NCBI GenBank assembly: GCA_018417955.1
Contig: JACTVC010000014.1
Coordinates: forward strand, 1,240,001 to 1,304,000
Direction of reading: 5' to 3'
Source: Laccaria trichodermophora
Taxonomy: Eukaryota > Basidiomycota > Agaricomycetes > Agaricales > Hydnangiaceae
DNA: 64,000 nt
Shown here: positions 33,485 through 44,767 of the stretch, one piece after another
Position numbering within the stretch: position 1 is the stretch's first letter
How the letters are laid out: each line of letters begins with the position of its first letter
Position numbers and translations under genes: made by a program
The notes under the pieces: model-generated
The model's database searches: none
Told to the model about the DNA's origin: nothing
What the model saw: only the letters and a program-made list of their open reading frames with translations

Positions 33485-35003
33485 CTAGGTGAGCCACGGG
33501 TGCACCAATACCTCCTCAATACTCGGTCGAGCACTTGGGTCCATCTTAAGCATCCTCCGTAAAAGGTCGCAAAAGATAACAAAATCCTCTTTAGTACTCG
33601 CAGCACCTCTTCTCGCAAATTCACTTGTAGAATTATCTGTCAATTCCTGCCACTGCTTGTCGGCCGCTTCCTGGGAAACATCTACAAGACAATGAGTCAG
33701 TGCGGGGAGAGTCAAGAAACCTCAACCACTACTTACCCAGTTTGCAAAGCTCTTCGTTTGAGTCCCAATAGCTGCGCCACGTCGGCGGGACTTGGCCGCA
33801 GGTGGATGCCATCTCGCCCAGGAGGCGGTCATTGGCTGATGCAAAGTAGAACAGGTCTCCCCCAAAGACAATTTCGTACATCTGTCAACGCAGATAGCTA
33901 GCGTTAGAGGGGCATCAACATATAAATCGGTGCATACCAGGCAAGCCAGCGCCCAGATATCGCTCGCGGTTGTAGCAGGTTGGGTGATGACCGAAGTAGT
34001 GACTTGCTCAAACATAATTTCCGGCGCACATACCATCGCAGGTGTACACGCAGGAGGCGCAAAGCCGCTTCCGACAATTGTAGCTGCCAAATTGACGTGA
34101 GCCCACGGGCGAGTATCATTACTCGTCTGATACATACCACTTCCTAAATCGAGTAGCTCAAGGTGCACTTCAATGTCTGGCTTCCCACTTCTCGGGAGGA
34201 GGACTTCAGAGATAGGCAACGGCTGGACAAGGTAAAAAGGCAGGCATTCTGGCCGTGCGGGTATCTGACGAGGGAAAACTATTGTGAGTTCGGGCTGGCA
34301 GAAGTGGTTCATGAGGTCGTCCTCAGTGATTTCGTCCAATTGCGGCATGGACACGCCAACATTTCTCATGTAAAGGTCTGCGAGCCCATCAGTTCTAACG
34401 CTAGAATACGACAAAAGAATCCAAACCTCCGTGTACGACACCATGACGGTGAAGCAAGGCCAAGCCCTGCGCAACCTCACGACAGAGTTCCCGCGGATTC
34501 CAATAAGGTCGTACAAGCTGAGAAATTGTGTCCAATGAACCTAGAACATTGAAAACATGTACAGCGTGTGTGCCATTAGGATCATCATTCATGAAAGTAT
34601 CATGAAGCCGTAGCACACAACGCTTTTCACCATCAGGCAGCCGCCTAAAAACATCAAGTTCACGTTTAAAATCAGCATCAGCAACGCAGAACTTGAGTGC
34701 GAAATAGCGTCTGCGGGTTCAAATAAGTAAGTCACTCTTGAGGAGGTCGTGTGTGTTTTACCCAGGCGCAGGATGATGCTGAGCAGACGCTAGCCACACA
34801 GTGGAAAAAGCGCCATGGCCGAGCTTATTGAGTATGCGATACTTGCGAGCATTGCCTGATTTTTCTAGGGGCGTTGATATTACTTCTCCGATCCGGATGG
34901 GATGATAGCCCCCAGAGGTATAGCGGGTAATCTGTTCGACATCGTCGGCGCCGTTCCAGTAGAGGGAGAGCCGTTGGGGCGGTGCAGGTTTTTGAGCAGC
35001 CAT
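33485..35003 (-). CDS. SRPK-like serine/threonine protein kinase
   Basis: The order follows the SRPK group: YTSGGYHPIRIGEV, then YRILNKLGHGAFSTVWLA (glycine loop), then after an intron RYFALKFCVADADFKREL (ATP lysine). The catalytic loop, once a 49-nt intron is removed near 34384-34428, is VVHGDLYMRNVGV, so Asp and Asn are present. The metal motif is LLDLGSG, the DLG form seen in SRPKs. An APE-like CAPEIMF and DIWALACLMYEIVFG follow. The C-terminus RRMLKMDPSARPSIEEVLVHPWL is the classical kinase end. At least five introns are used. The loop HGDLYMRN differs from the usual SRPK HTDIKPDN, so this is a divergent member of a fungal-expanded family; substrates are unknown. Confidence 0.82.
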
Positions 35004-35420
35004 ATTGGGAGATTTCAGTTCAAGCAGGCGCTAGAAACATTGGCACTGTGCGGATGCAAATCCGAGTCACCACTTGAACCGGCTCCGTTGAGTTCTCAAA
35101 TGTGTAGTTTAGGTTGAGTTCATGATGATTTGCAAACCGGATTCGGCAAAAGATGGTTGATGAACTCAACTTCGAATTCGGTGAAGCAAAGGAAATCGTG
35201 ACCGTCTATAATTCTCGCTCATTGTACTGTCAAGCAAGTGAAGAATATATATAGAGTAATGTACAGTCCATGAATTGTGTTGAGCCTACAAAATACAGAT
35301 GATGTGCAAGAAAGCGACGGAGTAAGCAAGGACGAAAGATACGACAAGAGGAAAAGAAAAAAACCATTAGTGCTTGTATAGTAAGTTGCACCAAAGACCC
35401 AGAGAAAAGAAAGAAAGAAA
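35004..35420. other. Intergenic between SRPK-like kinase and Ser-rich orphan
   Basis: This 417-bp stretch lies between two minus-strand genes and should contain the kinase promoter (right of 35003) and the 3' UTR of the orphan. The part 35330-35440 is A/G-rich. No gene was recognised. Confidence 0.35.
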
Positions 35421-37946
35421 TCAACCACGACACACAACACCAACAGGCAACGCACTCCTCCCAACACCCTCACATGCCACACCAAGCACGCGTTCCCTCC
35501 CACCACCCAACGACGTCTCCCTCGCCCGGCCCTCCCACAACACCCCGCGCGTCCACACAATATTATGCAGCGCCTTCAAACGCAGGTACATCGGATTCCC
35601 CACAGCCCTCTCTCGTATAACCACGCCCGTACTCCCATTCCTGAACACAGACGCAGGCGCAGACGACGGGTACACCGTATGCTGGTGCTGGTGCATCGAG
35701 AATGGGGACCGCGGCGGTGCCGGGATGGGCTTGAACACGAGTGGGTACGGGAGCGGGTTAGGCAAGACGGTGCGCGGCGACGATGAAGAAGAGGACGAGG
35801 ATGAGGAGGAAGAGGAGTTCAAAGGAATGTACCGTGGCATCAGTGTGTAAAAGACGTCATCTTCTCGATCAAGCTCGCCTTCCTCAGGCTCTTGATGCGT
35901 TGTGCCCAAGAGCGGAAGGGTATCGCGGGAAGTGGAAGCGGATCGTGCAGGACTCAAAAAGGCAGCCACGTCCCCTGCACACACGCGGTATCCTGCTGGC
36001 GCTAACCTCTTCTTCATATTCCGTTGTTGTTGCCCACCCTCTCCACTGATACTCCCATCATGCACCACCTTTGCAGCATCAGATCCGATCCGTGACTCCT
36101 CAAGCGACTCGTACGGACTGAATATCTGCAACCCCTTCGCGAGCTCCACGAGCTGTGACATCCGTCGGACCACCACTCCATTCGAAGACTCCTTCCTTGT
36201 CGGCGAGCTGCGCGCCTCACGAGCACCACGTGAAGCACCCTCGTGCTCCCGAGTCGCAGAATAAGCTTTGCGTTCCGTGGAAGGCGGCGCCAGTGATAAC
36301 GGACCTTCCGAGGGTGCGATGGGGGTGAGGTGGGAATGCGAGTGGCATGGATGAACTTGTTCCGGTGCAGGTATTGTCACGCTTGTTGCTTTGGGACGAC
36401 GTGATCCGAAGGATGGGACTGTGGTGGTGATGAACCAGCTGGCTTTTGGCGCTGTGACAGGTGATGTAGAGGGAGTAGTGGTGATTGTGGACACCGATGA
36501 TGATGTTGAGGACGATCGGAATGACAACCAAGAACTCGAGCGTGGTAGTGAACCAGCGCTAGAGGTAGGAGATGAAGCAGGGGAAGGCAATGACCCAAAT
36601 GCAGAACAAGCTGCGCATGCCCTGACTGGTCTCCGTGGTTTGACTTGTTGCTTACTCCGTTCGTCCCCTTTGCACTGTACGTTGGACAGCAGCGACTGCA
36701 GCAATTCAACCTCTCGACGACTGCGTGTAGAAGACCTGCTATGAGCGGGGCTGCCAAAGCGTTGCATGCGCTCTTCACGGGAAAGAGGGAAGAGGGGCCC
36801 TCGCATGCTCTTGAGGACGTCGGTAAAGGGGACACATCGCGAATCGTCAAAGGAAGGGGCGGGGAAGTGAGGCCGTATCTGTGGGATGGGTTTGTTTGGT
36901 GGAGAGCAGGAGAATAGGGTCTTGATGGTCCGAGAGCTGGTGGAGACCATAAAGTTGTAGACGAACGGTGAAGATTGCTCCTCGCTTGAACTCGAAGAGT
37001 CGTCGGATGGTTGCAAGAAATTGTAAGAAACGACTTTGCGTTCTGCCCTGGCCCGTACACGCGCATTGGCCCTCTCAGCAGCTCTCTCCACCTCGGCTCT
37101 TTCTCGTCTTCGTTCCTCCTCCGCCCTCCGTCTCTGCTCCTCCTCGCGCTTTTTCCTCCTCTCCTCCTCCCTTAATCGCGACATTTCTCGTCTCCTCAAA
37201 ACCATCACCCTATCCTCTCTGAGCTGGCGTTTCACGTTGACCCAAATTTGTTCACAAGCTTTCAGCCTCTCTTCTCTTCTCCTCTGGTCCAATCTTTCCC
37301 TCTCTTCTCTTTGTCGCTCCATCATCCACTTCTCATTCCCCTCATCCAACATCAAACCCCCATTGGGCACAAAGCAAAAATCGAAATCCTCATCACGGAC
37401 CTCGGCTATGCGTGGGTCATCGTCTGACGTGACCTCTATCCCCTTGAGGCGTAGAAGGAGAATCTTGGCTAGATGAATGTCGTCGTGTGCATATGCCACG
37501 TGAACCTGGTCTTCTAGTGAACGCGGTGGCGACGGGGGTGAGTCGTAATAGTCAGGCGACATGGAAGCGGAACTGGGAGGAGAGGGCGACTCTGAATGGA
37601 TAAAGTGCGGAGTGAATGCGGCTCGCACTGGAACGGGAGCGGCTATTGGCATAACCTCGGGTTCGGACACGGGTGGGGAGGTGAGGTCGGTGTACGGGGG
37701 TGGAGGTGGCTTCGTGAAAGGAGAGACTGTAGGTATTTCACCAGTCAGACAGGGCTGTTGTTCTGAGTAGTTGTTCCGTTCCGGAGTTGAGCGCGTAAGG
37801 AGTGAGCGATGTATAGCCCCCAGAGCATAGCAGCGTTCCTCTGACGCTTGGCGTGCAAGTGCAGCGTGTGAGACTTGACGAGAGCGGCCACGACACTGAA
37901 GCATGTCCGGGGGACGTGCGGGGTCTGTGGGGTGGAGAGTGAGCAT
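35421..37946 (-). CDS. Intronless Ser/Pro-rich orphan protein (841 aa)
   Basis: I do not recognise the family. A single uninterrupted frame codes 841 residues, unusual among the intron-rich neighbours. The N-terminal 130 residues are Pro-rich. Residues near 130-220 look folded (DQVHVAYAHDDIHLAKILLL, RDEDFDFCFVPNGG). Residues about 215-310 are a highly charged Arg/Glu single helix (repeated EERRKKREEEQRRRAEEERR-like sequence). The rest is Ser/Pro-rich, including SLLSNVQCKGDERS, a Cys pair (ACAACSAFGS) and a run of fourteen serines near residue 725. The folded patch around 130-220 is the best place to look for homology. The ATG at 37946 is the first in frame. A regulatory or scaffold role would be a guess. 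Confidence 0.7.
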   Translation of the reverse strand: MLTLHPTDPARPPDMLQCRGRSRQVSHAALARQASEERCYALGAIHRSLLTRSTPERNNYSEQQPCLTGEIPTVSPFTKPPPPPYTDLTSPPVSEPEVMPIAAPVPVRAAFTPHFIHSESPSPPSSASMSPDYYDSPPSPPRSLEDQVHVAYAHDDIHLAKILLLRLKGIEVTSDDDPRIAEVRDEDFDFCFVPNGGLMLDEGNEKWMMERQREERERLDQRRREERLKACEQIWVNVKRQLREDRVMVLRRREMSRLREEERRKKREEEQRRRAEEERRRERAEVERAAERANARVRARAERKVVSYNFLQPSDDSSSSSEEQSSPFVYNFMVSTSSRTIKTLFSCSPPNKPIPQIRPHFPAPSFDDSRCVPFTDVLKSMRGPLFPLSREERMQRFGSPAHSRSSTRSRREVELLQSLLSNVQCKGDERSKQQVKPRRPVRACAACSAFGSLPSPASSPTSSAGSLPRSSSWLSFRSSSTSSSVSTITTTPSTSPVTAPKASWFITTTVPSFGSRRPKATSVTIPAPEQVHPCHSHSHLTPIAPSEGPLSLAPPSTERKAYSATREHEGASRGAREARSSPTRKESSNGVVVRRMSQLVELAKGLQIFSPYESLEESRIGSDAAKVVHDGSISGEGGQQQRNMKKRLAPAGYRVCAGDVAAFLSPARSASTSRDTLPLLGTTHQEPEEGELDREDDVFYTLMPRYIPLNSSSSSSSSSSSSSPRTVLPNPLPYPLVFKPIPAPPRSPFSMHQHQHTVYPSSAPASVFRNGSTGVVIRERAVGNPMYLRLKALHNIVWTRGVLWEGRARETSLGGGRERVLGVACEGVGRSALPVGVVCRG

Positions 37947-40900
37947 GAAGGTGGGAGGAAAATTAAGACAAGAGGGTGAATGAAGAGATATATAGGGCCT
38001 CGAGGCATGCAGGATTGGATTTGGATTGTGCTCAAATGGGATTATGTCTTATGGGTTATGATGGTAGTATATTCAAGAGATCCCGTCTTATCAGCCAATC
38101 CGGTTACTTCAATATCTTAACAAATATCACCGTAGATGCCTCTCCGTCGTGGCATACCTCGTCAGCTGCACCCGCTCAATCCCAGCCTTCCTTCACCCCG
38201 GTCACTCATTCGCTACTAATCACACGCGGAATTAGCACGGCATTCTCCTTTGCGGCCTCCGACCTTTCTACCGAGCTATCATTATCCCACCCACCTCAAT
38301 CGACCGCTGGTTAAACTTACCTCGCGCTCAAGTGCGGAGTTACGAGATGCTGCCGCACTCACTCTTATCCACCTATCCATATGTTTTCAAATTCGGCCTT
38401 TTCTTTATAGTGCTCACCCCACCCGACCACTCCCTGCACACACGCATACACATGTACGCCCACACACCCGAACATCTATATCAGTACACCTCTGAACCAC
38501 TATCTTAAATTAAAGTTTCTGCCTTTACGGCACTATGCGTGGCAACGCGTTGCTCTGTTGACCACCCAACCAACGCGTTATCTTACACCACTTTCACACA
38601 CACAAAACCACCTATCTTGGAGCAATAAACACATGCATGGATTCTACATAGTTGGAACTTGGCTTTTACACCATCCCGGCAACTGCGTGTGTTGCAGTCG
38701 GTTTGAACTCGGTCATAGCATCCTATTAACCGTATAACAAAGGCTTAGGATCGAACTTTCAAGTCCGCGAACTCACAATTAGAAACGAACGTTCGTCTAC
38801 TTGCCCCGAGAAGATAAAGACAAGACAAAGGAAGTAATATTCAGGGAGATTAACGAGGCGCCTCGCGATGTATGTTATCTTATGTCGACCCCGTCTCAGA
38901 CTTCATTTAACCTCGCGGGGCGTCTAGATATTGGAGCGTGCGTACGTACATGAAAAGCCACCTCAATCTGACCCTTCACTCATGGAGTTCAGATAAGATA
39001 TCAAACGTAAAAACGTATCTATAGACGAAACACCCACGAATCTCCACGGCCCCGAAAATCTAAAGAAGGACCGGGCGCAGTGTGTGGGCTTGTACACCAA
39101 TCTTGAATATTTTTGACTCTGAATAGACAGAAGCTGATTCAACCATGACTCAAGGTTGTCAAACTGTGATAGCAGTGTTGAGAGCGTCTGTGTGATAATG
39201 CGATAAGAACGCCGCAGTCTAGCGCGTATGCACTGCGGCAAGGCGAGGAGCAAGCAGCGTGCATCCAGAGGACGACGTTCACGGAACATCAACCAACAGG
39301 TTCAAGGCACTGCCTTGATGCATCATACTGCTCTCAGCTCTGAAATCAAATTCGAAATATGAGCGCGTAACGCCAGTTGTAGCAAGTTGTAAACAACGCA
39401 ACGGTACGCCATAGCTCCCCTACCTAATTTAGCCCATGGAGATGACGCTGGCCATGGGCTCCTCATACTAGTACCCCATTTCCTCAATCAGCTTCATTTC
39501 CAACCGGGCTCCGAACCCATGCCAACAAAGTGTACTTCAGCAAATCCACTTGCAAAAGTCAACATTTAATCAGCACGCGCTCGAAATGCCATGGTTATCA
39601 CGTCAACCACTACATCCCAGAACAACCTTGTTGGCGTTCCCATCCATTCCTTTGTTGTCCACTGCCTCGTGGTTGCTACAAATGACATCTCCGAAACGAT
39701 ATATTGGAGCCTTTGAGTACCCCGGCCGGCTAAAAAAACGAATCAGGTAGAGAGAGGCCAGGTGACCCCGCCAAGGTCGTGCCTCAATAGCAGTGGAGAT
39801 TGACGCCGAAACTCCGCTTTTCTAGGACGATCTTCGGTGATTACGATTAGATGAGATATGTTTTATTACGTTGATTGGGAAGAACATACTCGATAACCTC
39901 CTCGAGTTGACTGTTTTGGGATCGAGGAAGGTTGATCAGGCTTCTGGACCTTTCTGGACCCCACGGAAGGTTGTCCACGAACGGAACTCGACTTTCCATT
40001 CTCAGACCGGGCCGAGAAAAAATCTGGGGTAATCACTGTGAGTTTGTTAATCCAAAGGGAGGAAGTAGTCAGCCAGGAGGTACGAGGAACTCCATTTGAC
40101 GTAAAATGATAATCATGTCTCGTGAGGTCTCATGGCGAGTGGTCATTAATGACATGACATATGACGGTTGGCGTCTGATCAGAGTCGGTTGTCAGACTTG
40201 AGACCTTACCAGTGAGGTACCGTGTTAATTTCGTCGTCGAGCTCGAAAACATAACGGCATTTCCACGTCATGGACTTTGTCATGATCAGTGAGCGAAAAT
40301 TCACTAGAGGCCCTGGCGCCATTTGCGTGAACCCGTCGAAAGCTTGTCAAAACGATTTCTGCAGAATCCGACACGGCGACAGATGCTCATCAATGAACCT
40401 GACATAGCAAATGGTCGGCGTCGGCTGTCAGTTCACGCAATGGAAGACGTACTACATTTTCCAGACGTAGGAGATCTTCGTTAATGAACGAAAAGCCGTT
40501 TACGACCCTGATACCAATTGCGTGAAACCGTCGAAAGAATTCAAAGTACCGGAAGTGTTTTGCTGAATGCGACAGGCTGCCAGGTATCCGCAACATGCGA
40601 AAGACGACGATCGAGTTGGCCGCGAGGTAAAATGAAGTGTTATGCATAGATAATTATAACGCAGAAGTTTGGAAAGGCCGCTTCGGAATCGATGGAGCCG
40701 ATATATCATGTGGAATACCTCCACCGTAGTATCGCTGAGAAGAAGTGTCAGTACACGACTCGACTCCATATCACCCACCATCACACGCCACGAGCATGGA
40801 AGGTTTTTGAGGCAACAAAAAACCTGAGATTTCTTCACTTTTTCTTTTTTTGCATCGAGTTGTATTGGACGGAGGCTTTGACGCTTTCTTGTTGCTTCGT

Positions 40901-41398
40901 GAGGGACCGTATACATGTCCTCCATCCCGAATCATTAGCAGTAGGGCGATTGGAAGGAGTCAAGTAGCTGTCAAGACCAAGTCGAGACGACGACGATCCT
41001 TTGATAACTGATCTGTGAAAGAGAAACACGACATTGGTGGGTTAGCGTTGGCTGTTCAGATTGGGGGTATGCACGTTATTTTACGTTGTCAATAAACACG
41101 CGATTAAAAACATGCAACATGATCAGCTATGATCAGCGAAAGAAAAAAAGAATAGCAAGTTAGGTGAAGCCGTCGAAAGCCCGAGTTCGAACATAGAGAA
41201 GAATCAATCGAGTGGCGGCGGCGGAGAGACCAAGAGATCGAGTTCGCCGTGAGTTAATCACTGAATTCTAAGAATTGCCTGTGGCTTGAAACCTACACAT
41301 ATCGCAAAGATCAAAAACGCCCCTCGATAAACCCGATATGTCATGAATGCATCCGTGTTTCGTTGCAAGAAAGGTTGAACACAAGCTGGATTCTCAAG
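37947..41398. other. Gene-poor region of 3.5 kb
   Basis: No intact gene was found. The left part (38000-38520) includes CA-rich low complexity (CACACACGCATACACATG around 38438). The middle (38520-40200) has only short random-looking ORFs; the best is a 109-codon minus-strand frame at 38963-39292 without motifs. The right part (about 40250-41000) carries diverged copies of the 3' end of the adjacent gene, listed separately. Confidence 0.4.
40250..40985 (-). pseudogene. Decayed duplicate(s) of the 3' end of the two-TM orphan gene
   Basis: The interval 40902-40970 matches 41498-41567 (the last coding exon of the neighbouring gene) over about 65 bases with roughly 80 percent identity by eye: GACCGTATA-ATGTCCT-CATCCC and AG-AGGGCGA-TGGAAGGAG are shared. 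Farther left, GTGAA-CCGTCGAAAG appears at about 40330, 40520 and 41165, the last in the downstream flank of the real gene. The copies have lost an open frame, with stops in the corresponding exon. This suggests repeated partial duplication of the gene's 3' end followed by decay. Confidence 0.55.
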
Positions 41399-42730
41399 CT
41401 ACCATAGAAAATAGGATCTTCTCTTCTTCTGAGGAGGGTCGTCTTTCTTCGACTGCTTCGACACTTCATTTTCCGCGTCTTCAGGCTTTGGCAACGATGG
41501 ACCGTATATATGTCCTGCATCCCAAGCCATTGGTAGCAGGGCGACTGGAAGGAGCCAAGTGGCGCTTAAAACCACTCCGTTCCCTACATAGACATTTCAC
41601 GCGTGAGATATGTGTAGCAAGAATGGGGACCAAAACAACAAACCCTCGTCGCAAGCACGTACTCTATCCCAACTCCACGCGATGAAAATGCCAACATACC
41701 CAACCACAGGACTCAATCTTTTCAAAAGTGCCACGGCTGGTTTGAACTGAGCTGGGACAAACATCATGGGAATTTTTCCGATAAGCCATTTCAGTGCGCT
41801 TGTTATCATGGCAGCTCGTGCAGTCGCCTTGAGGGAATGCGAACCAAGTTTCTCCATAACGGGCGGAGGAAGATAAAGTCTGTATCCCCACCACGTTGTG
41901 AAGACAGAGATCTGCGTGGTTGATGGTACCCAAACTTTCTTCTCAACTGCGATATCGGTGCGCGCTGGCTTTGGCTCCTCAGCGGTAATTCCATTTTCCG
42001 ACGCAGACTCATGAGGCGGCGCCTTGTCATGTTCCAGCACGGACTCCGTCTCCGCCAACTCAACCTCCGACCCTTCATTCGGTTCAAGTGGAACATACAT
42101 CATAACGCCATCCTCCTGCTCCTCGACCTTGGAAGGTCTAGGCCGTTGTGAACTTCCCTGGTCATGCACATCATGATTTATACCCGCTAGGGTATCCCAA
42201 ACACTTTGCCTTTCTACACCTTTCTTGTTGCTCCTCGTCCCGTTCATCAAGTCCTCCGACGATAACATCTTGACCATTCCTTCATCCATACCAGGTGGTA
42301 TGGGAGAGCCTGTCCTACCCTCATCTGCAGGAGTAACCTCGGAAGCAGCCGCAGGTGCATTCGACCATGTAGATGCCAATGCACTTGGGACTGGCAGCAG
42401 CTCAATCATCCCTCGTATTTTCTTCGCGAACGTCATAGGTTCTGGGTGTTCCTCACTTTCTTCGACACTATTACTGCCCGCAGGAGCTTTCGACGTTTGA
42501 GCGACTTTCTTATTGCCCCTTCTAGCCCATAAGCTTTCATAAATGGTCTGATCATCGAGGTCCCACGACGGCGGGGGAAAGACGATTGGTCGGCCCTTGT
42601 CCTTGCGTGAGACAATGGTTCCGGTAAAGGTTTTCAGTCGTGACAACGCGTTGACCTTGGTAACTGGCGGCCGAGAGAAAGAATCAGCGTGTTTCGCGGG
42701 GGCCGCTGCGCTCGAGGACTCGGATGCCAT
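41399..42730 (-). CDS. Orphan protein with C-terminal two-TM hairpin
   Basis: No named family is recognised. The ATG at 42730 begins MASESSSAAAPAKHADS. The first 270 residues are polar and probably disordered, with one conserved-looking patch (FPPPSWDLDDQTIYESLWAR). The C-terminal part is hydrophobic: WWGYRLYLPPPVMEKLG, a helix SALKWLIGKIPMMFVP, then two membrane segments, VVGYVGIFIAWSWDR and GVVLSATWLLPVALLPMAW. The second segment lies in a second exon (41399-41583) joined over a 75-nt intron (41584-41658, donor GTGCTT, acceptor ATGTAG). Without that splice the frame would stop earlier at 41597. The tail is charged and ends KKRRSYFLW. An endomembrane location is likely from the hairpin. Confidence 0.7.
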
Positions 42731-42816
42731 TTGAATGGAGGGAAACAGGAATGATTATGATGACGTGACGAGGCAGTAAATGGTTGGAGATAAGATAAGA
42801 TGCAGTTCCGATAAGA

Positions 42817-44558
42817 TTAACCAACCCAAATTCGAGAAGCTACAGCATGACCACAGCCCTCGCTGTGGCCTACTTCTGCATCACCAGCAAGGCAAAGGAC
42901 AGGAGCCCGGTGTATGTCTCTTCCATCACCGAGTTCCACAGGCATATCAAATGCAGCTTGGTCGTCTTTGTTGATGTCTTCCAAACCTTCCAACCCTTCG
43001 CGGCCTCCATCCTGCGAGTCGGACTCACTGTCTTCCATAAAACGGACTACCCTAACCCCATTACGCGCACTAGCTCGGAGTCTCGCACGAGTGACAGCCA
43101 ATTGAGCGATGCCCTCAGTCCATCCAGCTTCAAACTCTGTAATAGAAACAGGATACATCTCTGGCTTGATCGAAGAAGCTGCCATCGACAGAGTGGTCAG
43201 CGTAGGAAGGGGTGGAAGGATACGAATTTTGGGGATCTCGAATCTCCGTGTCGAAAGGGAGGGTCGAGAAGACGACGCTGCGTCAGGGGATGATGAACGC
43301 AGCGAAATGGTGGCGGTTGCAAGTCCTCGTCGACCACGTCTGGGCTTCTTTGCGCGGATATTTAGATCTGCAGCCGCTTCAGCAAGAACATTGTCGTTTC
43401 CGACACTTGCCGCTGCCAGCCAGGTTTCTAACCAAGTTTTCAATGTCTTCTCTCTTTCTCTCGCCCTCTGGACCCCCGCAAGGGCACAACGTTTTCCTAT
43501 CGCGCTCCACTCGCCTTCGCGCATCGTGGAAAGCCCGCACCCGTCTAATACAAGATGTTTTAGGGTCTTGAAACACACAGAAAAGGTGTCGATTTCTGAC
43601 TCGAGTACGGCGGATGTAGACAGGTCAATGAATTCCAGCTCGGGAATACTCAATGTATAAGTATCGAGGGTAATGGGTGCTGACGCCGACAAATAGAAAG
43701 CGCTTGCTACTGGCCGTAAAGGGACACGGAGACGAACAGACCTGAGGGACGAGGACAAGGACTCCGAGTGGATGAGGATGGACACAGAAGGCTGCAGTCG
43801 AAAAAAGACGATAGGCTGAGCAAAAGCTGGCCTTGACTGTTCTTCCGGGGGGACTGGATCCTGAACAATAGAGATGGTGGCGAGGTCTGAGGGCGGCCAT
43901 CGAGAAATCGCAATGAGAGTTGAATCAAAATATGCACCCTGATAAGATTCCTCTTCGGTAAACTTTGCAAATCGCGGTGAAAACGGGAGAGAAACATGCC
44001 TTCAGAAATTGGTAGTAATTGGCCTTTTGAACACTGCCGAGAGAGAGAAGATAATTAGATGGAGAGATGATTAGCGCATTTCATTCCCACTCACTAAGGT
44101 CTGAACCTCAACGAAAGGTAAGTTAGTCCGGGTATAGGCTTCTCAAACAGCTCCTCCAAGTGTTCCGGAGTGAAGTTGTTGGGACCGATCCATAGGTTCA
44201 ACAAGTCAAGTCGAGGAATGAGTTTTACGAGATTGAGAATCACGTCTGCGTCGACCGACCACGATTCAATGAAGAGCTCGCGTATCCACGACGCAGCCTT
44301 GTCTTGGGTTGCCTCCTCAACGCCATTGAGGTTTGGATTGAGTGTGGAGCGATTTCTGAGGCGAAGACGACGGTACAAGTGAATGGCCTGCTCGGGGCGA
44401 GTGATCCTAATGCTGCGGAACAAGTCATGAAGTGGGACGGGAGAGAAAGGAAGCGCCCGAGAGATGGACAGAATGGTGTACTGGAGATCCCGAGAAGGTA
44501 CGTAAAATAGGATGGCTTCGTAAAGCTCAATGGGCAACTCAGCAAAGGACATTTTCAA
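42817..44558 (-). CDS. F-box protein with leucine-rich remainder
   Basis: The N-terminus has an F-box-like start (SFAELPIELYEAILFYVPSR), the module that binds SKP1 in SCF ubiquitin ligases. After it are alternating hydrophobic strands typical of basidiomycete F-box/LRR-like proteins (LLNLWIGPNNFTPEHLEELF, ELEFIDLSTSAVLESEID, LKHLVLDGCGLSTM). An intron of about 100 nt joins YLSLR to HVSLPFSPRFAKF; alternative acceptors exist but this one preserves the frame. A basic, Ser-rich stretch (KKPRRGRRGLATATISL) follows and then an acidic region. The last part (EFEAGWTEGIAQLAVTRARL) resembles the end seen in related F-box proteins. Two starts six bases apart, 44558 and 44552, are possible. The substrate is unknown. 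Confidence 0.75.
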
Positions 44559-44767
44559 AAGTGATGGTGGTGATCATCAAGTCCAAAGTACATCTATTAC
44601 AGCGATAAAAGCATCATTACAAACGGTACAAAAAATATGATATAGTGGCTCCATCCCAAAAGAATATGAAAGCAAAGCTAACGGTTCCCGATATCAATAC
44701 TCGTTGCTCCCTGGGCCTGCCATGACCGTTCAATAAACGGCGGGGCAGGTGAAGCGGGTTGATTCGT

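Noticed and set aside
34378..34445. Loss of the catalytic Asp in the SRPK-like kinase (unspliced frame reads VVHGGLDSF)
   Set aside because: A 49-nt GT-AG intron lies after HG plus G; the spliced frame reads VVHGDLYMRN, so the Asp is present.
38963..39292. 109-codon minus-strand ORF as a gene
   Set aside because: No motif, no splice context and composition like random sequence.
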